From Chryseobacterium oryzae (GTDB taxonomy: Bacteria > Bacteroidota > Bacteroidia > Flavobacteriales > Weeksellaceae): DNA of 64,000 bases. Every line of letters begins with the position of its first letter. Positions within the stretch are counted from its first letter, which is position 1. Below, piece after piece: positions 60,002 to 64,000 of the stretch. The stretch spans positions 124,001 to 188,000 of the forward strand of contig NZ_CP094529.1 in the NCBI RefSeq assembly GCF_022811665.1, in the 5' to 3' direction. Below the pieces are notes generated by a model. The model was not told the origin of the DNA. It was given only the letters and a program-made list of their open reading frames with translations, and did not search any database. The position numbers were made by a program, and so were the translations under genes.

Positions 60002-61348
60002 ATGGAATTAGCAATCAAAATTTTTCAATTTATATTAAGTATCTCTATTCTGGTTATTCTTCATGAATTGGGGCATTTTCTGCCTGCGAAATGGTTTAAA
60101 ACTAAAGTAGAAAAGTTTTACCTGTTCTTTGATCCTTGGTTTTCTGTGGTGAAAAAGAAAATTGGAGAAACAGAATACGGAATTGGTTGGCTGCCATTTG
60201 GTGGTTATGTGAAAATTGCCGGGATGGTAGACGAAAGCATGGATACCGAACAGCTTAAAAAACCTGCACAACCTTGGGAATTTCGTGCAAAACCAGCGTG
60301 GCAAAGGTTAATTATCATGTTGGGAGGAGTTACGGTAAACTTTTTTCTTGCATGGATAATTTTTTCTTGTCTTATGGCAAACAATGGAGAAAATATTTTT
60401 GAAGCTGAAAAAATGACTACGCCTTTAAGTTATTCGGATGCAGCAAAAAAAATGGGGTTTGAAGATGGAGATAAAATCCTTAAAGTGGATGGGAAAACTC
60501 AGAAGGACTTCAAAAAATTGGCATTAGACGTTTTATTGAGCGATGAAGTTACTGTGGAAAGAAAAGGTAAAGAAGTTACTTTTCATACCAACGATGACGG
60601 TAAAGCTTTGGCATTTAATGATCCAGAGCCAAGATCTTTTCTTACTCCGAGATTACTGCCGGTAATTGATACTATTGCCTTTAAAGAAGCAAAAGACGCA
60701 GGTTTAAAAGTTGGAGATCAAATTACTGAAATCAACGGTAAAACCATTCATTTTTTTGATGAGGTAAGACCAATTGCAACTCAGTTCGCTGGAAAAACGA
60801 TTGATCTTAAAGTATTGAGAGATCATAATGTTGTAGATCTTAAAGTGCCTGTATCTAAAGAGGGAGCAATAGGAATTAATGCCATGAAACAGATTGAAAA
60901 GTACAATAAACACATAGATTATGGTTTTGCGGGTGCTGTTCAGAGAGGATTTACCTTAACCATTGAAAGTTTGACTTATCAGATTAAACAATTTAAACTT
61001 GTTTTTAACAAAAAGGTACAGGGATATAAAAAAGTGGGAGGTCCTTTAGCGATCATCAATAAAATGGAAGTAAAGAAATCAGAAAACGGAAGCCTTTCTA
61101 TAGACTGGAGCTGGTTTTGGGGATTTACTGCAATGTTTTCTGTATGGTTGGCTTTCTTAAATTTAATTCCTATTCCGGGATTAGACGGTGGACATGTTAT
61201 TTTCACACTGTATGAAATGATTGTAGGAAAACCTGTTCCGCAAAAAGTTTTGGAAAATGCTCAAATGGTGGGAGTTATATTCCTTTTAGGATTAATGGTT
61301 CTTATCTTCGGAAGCGATATTTTCAAGTGGATTTCGGGAACATTATAA
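60002..61348 (+). CDS. rseP: RIP metalloprotease RseP (site-2 protease)
   Basis: Intramembrane zinc protease that cuts membrane substrates such as anti-sigma factors and signal peptides. The first helix holds ILVILHELGHFLPAKWF (HExxH, His21-Glu22-His25). IGWLPFGGYVKIAGMVDES follows, then a periplasmic part with PDZ-like text (VGDQITEINGKTIHFFDEV), and the C-terminal helices with LIPIPGLDGGHVIFTLYE carrying the third zinc ligand Asp. 448 aa, standard. It has its own promoter; no sigma or anti-sigma gene is adjacent. Confidence 0.94.
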   Translation: MELAIKIFQFILSISILVILHELGHFLPAKWFKTKVEKFYLFFDPWFSVVKKKIGETEYGIGWLPFGGYVKIAGMVDESMDTEQLKKPAQPWEFRAKPAWQRLIIMLGGVTVNFFLAWIIFSCLMANNGENIFEAEKMTTPLSYSDAAKKMGFEDGDKILKVDGKTQKDFKKLALDVLLSDEVTVERKGKEVTFHTNDDGKALAFNDPEPRSFLTPRLLPVIDTIAFKEAKDAGLKVGDQITEINGKTIHFFDEVRPIATQFAGKTIDLKVLRDHNVVDLKVPVSKEGAIGINAMKQIEKYNKHIDYGFAGAVQRGFTLTIESLTYQIKQFKLVFNKKVQGYKKVGGPLAIINKMEVKKSENGSLSIDWSWFWGFTAMFSVWLAFLNLIPIPGLDGGHVIFTLYEMIVGKPVPQKVLENAQMVGVIFLLGLMVLIFGSDIFKWISGTL

Positions 61349-61373
61349 TTTTTTGAAAAATATTTGAAAAATA

Positions 61374-61405
61374 TTTGCGTGGTATAAATATCTGTCCTAT
61401 ATTTG
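61374..61405 (+). promoter_or_regulatory. Promoter of tRNA-Asn
   Basis: TTTG at 61374-61377, 20-nt spacer, TATATTTG at 61398-61405. The -7 region (TATATTTGCACCAC) is identical to that before tRNA-Val. Confidence 0.7.
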
Positions 61406-61427
61406 CACCACTTAAAAACAAGGACAT

Positions 61428-61501
61428 TCCTCCTTAGCTCAGTTGGTTAGAGCATCTGACTGTTAATCAGAGGGTCGCTGGTTCGAGCCCAGCAGGAGGA
61501 G
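61428..61501 (+). tRNA. tRNA-Asn (anticodon GTT)
   Basis: Acceptor TCCTCCT pairs with AGGAGGA, D-arm AGCTCAGTTGGTTAGAGC, anticodon stem TCTGA/TCAGA with loop CTGTTAA (anticodon GTT), T-arm with GGTTCGAGCC, discriminator G. 74 nt; the full CCA is not encoded. Confidence 0.97.
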
Positions 61502-61503
61502 CA

Positions 61504-61536
61504 AAAAGACTTACAGAAATGTAAGTCTTTTTTTAT
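61504..61536 (+). terminator. Terminator of tRNA-Asn
   Basis: Perfect 12-bp arms AAAAGACTTACA / TGTAAGTCTTTT with a GAAA tetraloop and T run. The rest of the 345-bp gap to 61847 is A/T-rich with nothing recognised except the next terminator; no duplicated tRNA end marking an integrated element was seen. Confidence 0.88.
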
Positions 61537-61770
61537 TTCTTTTACAAGATTTCTACAAGAGTTTTGATATGTAAAACGACTTATAAAGTTAATTTTTCAT
61601 TTTTGTTCAAAGTGCATTTCGGTAGTTCGTTTATGTTCCTGACAAAATATTCGAATCAATATAGGGTAGAATGTATTCAGGTATAAAAAAGAAAAGACTT
61701 TTTGCCTTTATAACTTTTTATCCTAGTCAATATCCTTTCAATTTTACATTCTTCAAAGACCATCACCTAA

Positions 61771-61806
61771 AAAAGAAAAGAGACTGCCGTAAAAACAGCA
61801 ATCTCT
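61771..61806 (-). terminator. Terminator of the S8 peptidase gene
   Basis: On the minus strand, 12-bp arms AGAGATTGCTGT / ACGGCAGTCTCT (two mismatches) with a TTTT loop, followed by a T-rich run, 41 bp past the stop. Confidence 0.8.
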
Positions 61807-61847
61807 AATTTTATTATAATTATATAATACGTAAGTAAGTCTTATAA

Positions 61848-63773
61848 TTATTTTTTTATGAATTTAAAGCTCTTTATTTGTCCATTTTTATTAATATAAT
61901 TACCAACATAATCCCCTTTCAGTAAGCTACTAATATTTAGTCTCTTTTCGGTAAGTTTAGATGTTAATACAAGTTTACCAGATACATCATAAATGTTAAC
62001 AACGATATTATCATCTTTATCATTAATTTGAATAAAATCGCTTGCGGGATTAGGGAATACATCTACTTTCAAGTCATTATTTTTAACCAAATCATTAGTA
62101 GATAAATTAGATAAATTATCGGAGGTAACAATTAATGTGAAATTTTGGCTACCAGAACGTAAATTGCCTTTATTAGTAACTACTATAGTATAAGTTCCTG
62201 AAGGATTATTAATATCGACTCTCTCAAAGTTATCTACATCATTTGTTCCTGAGTTTGTTGCGGCTGCAGAAGGATTAGACATTCCTTGTAGTTTCCAAGG
62301 ATAATATGTGTTACCATCTTTAATAACTTTTACATCTAAATCATTAACCAAATACTTGTCGTTTGGATCTGTAGCTCCATTATTTACAAGAAATTGAGAA
62401 GCTTGTGGATCTGTCCAAGATATAGAAACTTTTAAAGGGTTTGTGCCTGATGCTGTTATAGTTTTGCTGTAAGTAGACCCACTCGTAAGATTAAGTTCTT
62501 GGATAATGCTTTGATTTGCGCCAGTTGAGTTTTTATCTCTAATTGTAATAGCTGCTTTTTGTGCATTTACCAATCCCCATCCAAATTTGTAATCTGGACC
62601 AGGAGTACTTCCTGCTTCATCAGCGGTATGGAGTATTAATCCCTTTACTGAAGCAGATTTCAAATAATTAGAATATAATTGGTTATGATATTGCTGAAGC
62701 AATAAAGTGACTGCAGTAATACCAGGTGCCGCCATTGATGTACCAGACATTAATCCTGTTGCATTATCAGCGATTGCTAAGGTAGATCTTACGTCTACAC
62801 CTTTCATTGAGATTTCGGGCTTAATTCTACCGTCATCCGATGGTCCCCAACTGCTAAAGGGAGACATTGTTACACTTGATGAACCAGTATAAGGATCTAC
62901 CTTATAGACGGCAGCAACGGTAAGAGCATTTTTCGCATTTGCATGTCCAAATATTAAATCATAACCATTTTTCGCATTTAATTGTGATAATGCTGGTTGG
63001 GTTGTTACATTTCTGTCATTACCTGCTGCATATACAGGTAAATAAAATGGGTTGTTATAGGTAATGTTATCAACTTGTTGTGCACGAGAATCATACGCAC
63101 CATAGTACCAAGCACTGCTTAGTTGGCCGGATGCATAAGAATGATTAGATACTAATAATCCGCTTCCAGCTTCACTTGTCATTTCAGATAAATCATTATC
63201 CCAATTGTAGGACCTTACAGAAGAATTGAATGCCACGCCTCTTACACTTGATAAAATAATACCTTGTGCGCATATTGTGCCTGCAACGTGAGTAGCGTGA
63301 TCATGATAAGGTGAACCATCAAGATTTGTAATTTTACTAGCGCCGTTTACCATAAATTCTATATGGGTATCTCTTACATTTCCTCCATCCCAAACACCTG
63401 CTATCATATTTTGTCCTTGGATATTTATGCCTAGAGAACCTCCATTGTAAAGAGTGTTTGCTCTAGCTGTAAGAGCTGCTCCCTCATTATCTGTTCTAGC
63501 AAAAACTTTTTCTCCATTTGGTAAAACATCTAATAACTCCTGTGTCCCATATTCTCCTATTTTTGTAATAGGATTATAGTTTGGATTTGTTTTTAAAAAA
63601 TTTGCAAGTCTCGCTTTTCTTTCTAAATTTTCTTGTGATAATTTCTGTTGTAATAAAATGTTACCAGATTTATTAGATTGTTCAGCAATTATTTTTCTTT
63701 CCGATGCAGTTTGGGCATTCAATAGAATCGGGCTTAAAAACAAATAGCTTAATAAATATACATGCTTTTTCAT
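61848..63773 (-). CDS. T9SS-secreted subtilisin-like serine peptidase (S8)
   Basis: 641-aa secreted protease. Order: signal peptide (MKKHVYLLSYLFLSPILLNA), a short propeptide-like region to about residue 115, the S8 catalytic domain with Asp129 in AGVWDGG, His162 in HDHATHVAGT, oxyanion Asn in AAGNDRN and Ser346 in MSGTSMAAPG, then a beta-sandwich with VSISWTDPQAS and TYTIVVTNKGNL (PPC-like), and a T9SS sorting domain (VDVFPNPASDFIQIND ... SFKFIKK). Expected to be exported across the outer membrane and anchored or released. Transcribed alone from a TAnnTTTG promoter. Confidence 0.93.
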   Translation of the reverse strand: MKKHVYLLSYLFLSPILLNAQTASERKIIAEQSNKSGNILLQQKLSQENLERKARLANFLKTNPNYNPITKIGEYGTQELLDVLPNGEKVFARTDNEGAALTARANTLYNGGSLGINIQGQNMIAGVWDGGNVRDTHIEFMVNGASKITNLDGSPYHDHATHVAGTICAQGIILSSVRGVAFNSSVRSYNWDNDLSEMTSEAGSGLLVSNHSYASGQLSSAWYYGAYDSRAQQVDNITYNNPFYLPVYAAGNDRNVTTQPALSQLNAKNGYDLIFGHANAKNALTVAAVYKVDPYTGSSSVTMSPFSSWGPSDDGRIKPEISMKGVDVRSTLAIADNATGLMSGTSMAAPGITAVTLLLQQYHNQLYSNYLKSASVKGLILHTADEAGSTPGPDYKFGWGLVNAQKAAITIRDKNSTGANQSIIQELNLTSGSTYSKTITASGTNPLKVSISWTDPQASQFLVNNGATDPNDKYLVNDLDVKVIKDGNTYYPWKLQGMSNPSAAATNSGTNDVDNFERVDINNPSGTYTIVVTNKGNLRSGSQNFTLIVTSDNLSNLSTNDLVKNNDLKVDVFPNPASDFIQINDKDDNIVVNIYDVSGKLVLTSKLTEKRLNISSLLKGDYVGNYINKNGQIKSFKFIKK

Positions 63774-63793
63774 TATTAATTATTAAATTTAGA

Positions 63794-63801
63794 CAAATAT
63801 A
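63794..63801 (-). promoter_or_regulatory. -7 box of the S8 peptidase promoter
   Basis: Reverse-strand TATATTTG, exact TAnnTTTG match, 20 nt before the ATG at 63773. Confidence 0.5.
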
Positions 63802-63914
63802 TGTAATTTCCAAATAATATATAAAAGTTAGACCCAAAATAAAAGTTAAAATATTTGGTGGTTTTAATAATTATTAACATATTTGCAACAAATAATATTA
63901 AATTTTTGTTAATA

Positions 63915-64000
63915 TGAATGTGAAATTACGTGTAATAACTGCAGGTATGCTGTTTTTTATTGGAGGGCAAACAATATTAGCTCAAGAAAAAAAACCGAAA
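63915..64000 (+). CDS. Start of a probable SusC/RagA-type TonB-linked outer membrane protein (cut by window edge)
   Basis: 28 codons are present: a signal peptide MNVKLRVITAGMLFFIGGQT followed by ILAQEKKPK. This N-terminus closely resembles those of SusC/RagA family receptors in Chryseobacterium relatives, as far as I remember them. No receptor domain is visible, so the assignment rests on the leader alone. If correct, it depends on ExbB/ExbD/TonB for energy. Confidence 0.5.

Noticed and set aside
61502..61847. Gap after tRNA-Asn considered as an integration site
   Set aside because: No repeat of the tRNA 3' end, no integrase and no change in gene type beyond it.
1..64000. Search by eye for CRISPR arrays, IS elements, prophage or conjugative genes
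   Set aside because: No regularly spaced direct repeats, transposase, integrase, terminase or relaxase motifs were seen.

Overview
The window is a stretch of ordinary chromosome from a low-GC Bacteroidota, most likely a Flavobacteriia of the Chryseobacterium/Weeksellaceae type. This placement is an inference from several signs: Bacteroidota-type promoters (TTTG, about 19-23 nt, TAnnTTTG) with no clear Shine-Dalgarno sequences, a type III glutamine synthetase, type IX secretion (T9SS) C-terminal sorting domains, families such as DUF5687 and DUF4835, and a SusC-like start at the right edge. There is no rRNA, CRISPR array, prophage, transposase or obvious island.

Layout. 1-5.4 kb: a leftward haem block hemA-hemC-(DUF1287 protein, amidase)-hemD-hemE, with two envelope genes set between hemC and hemD. 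5.5-17.4 kb: L,D-transpeptidase, DUF445 protein, pyrD, truC, a DUF4177 protein, a repeat-rich gap (9.8-10.2 kb), glyS, exported proteins of unknown role, an M48 protease, a serine beta-lactamase-like hydrolase and umuC. 17.6-25.1 kb: a T9SS propeller protein broken by a stop codon, glnN, an NlpC/P60 lipoprotein, bcp, nth and a second T9SS protein. 25.2-30.9 kb: the rod-shape operon mreB-mreC-mreD-mrdA-rodA, then a pentapeptide-repeat protein. 31.5-36.1 kb: an FKBP isomerase and a leftward tolC-sprT-like-manC-unknown run. 36.2-42 kb: folC, two identical tRNA-Val genes, exbB-exbD-tonB-like, and a large protein with a nucleoside-phosphorylase-like C-terminus. 42.3-49.8 kb: a broken DinB-like gene, an M1 metallopeptidase, an ORF without a start codon, a two-gene ABC exporter and a prolyl oligopeptidase. 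49.9-55.3 kb: the leftward block bamD-rpoZ-coaBC-DUF4835-recN. 55.3-64 kb: TetR regulator, tatD-like, tcdA, rnpA, DUF4126, an omega-amidase-like hydrolase, a small outer-membrane protein, rseP, tRNA-Asn, a T9SS subtilisin and the start of a probable SusC-family receptor.

The coherent jobs are tetrapyrrole synthesis, cell-wall growth and remodelling (mre operon, L,D-transpeptidase, amidase, NlpC/P60), outer-membrane assembly and energisation (BamD, ExbB/ExbD/TonB, TolC, RseP), and DNA repair (RecN, UmuC, Nth). I found no clear new multi-gene system. The most unusual points are four apparently broken genes with readable lesions (an 11-bp tandem duplication, an in-frame stop, a signal-peptide frameshift, a missing start codon), an endonuclease III with no cysteines, promoters that touch the start codon and imply leaderless mRNAs, and several repeat elements packed in front of glyS.
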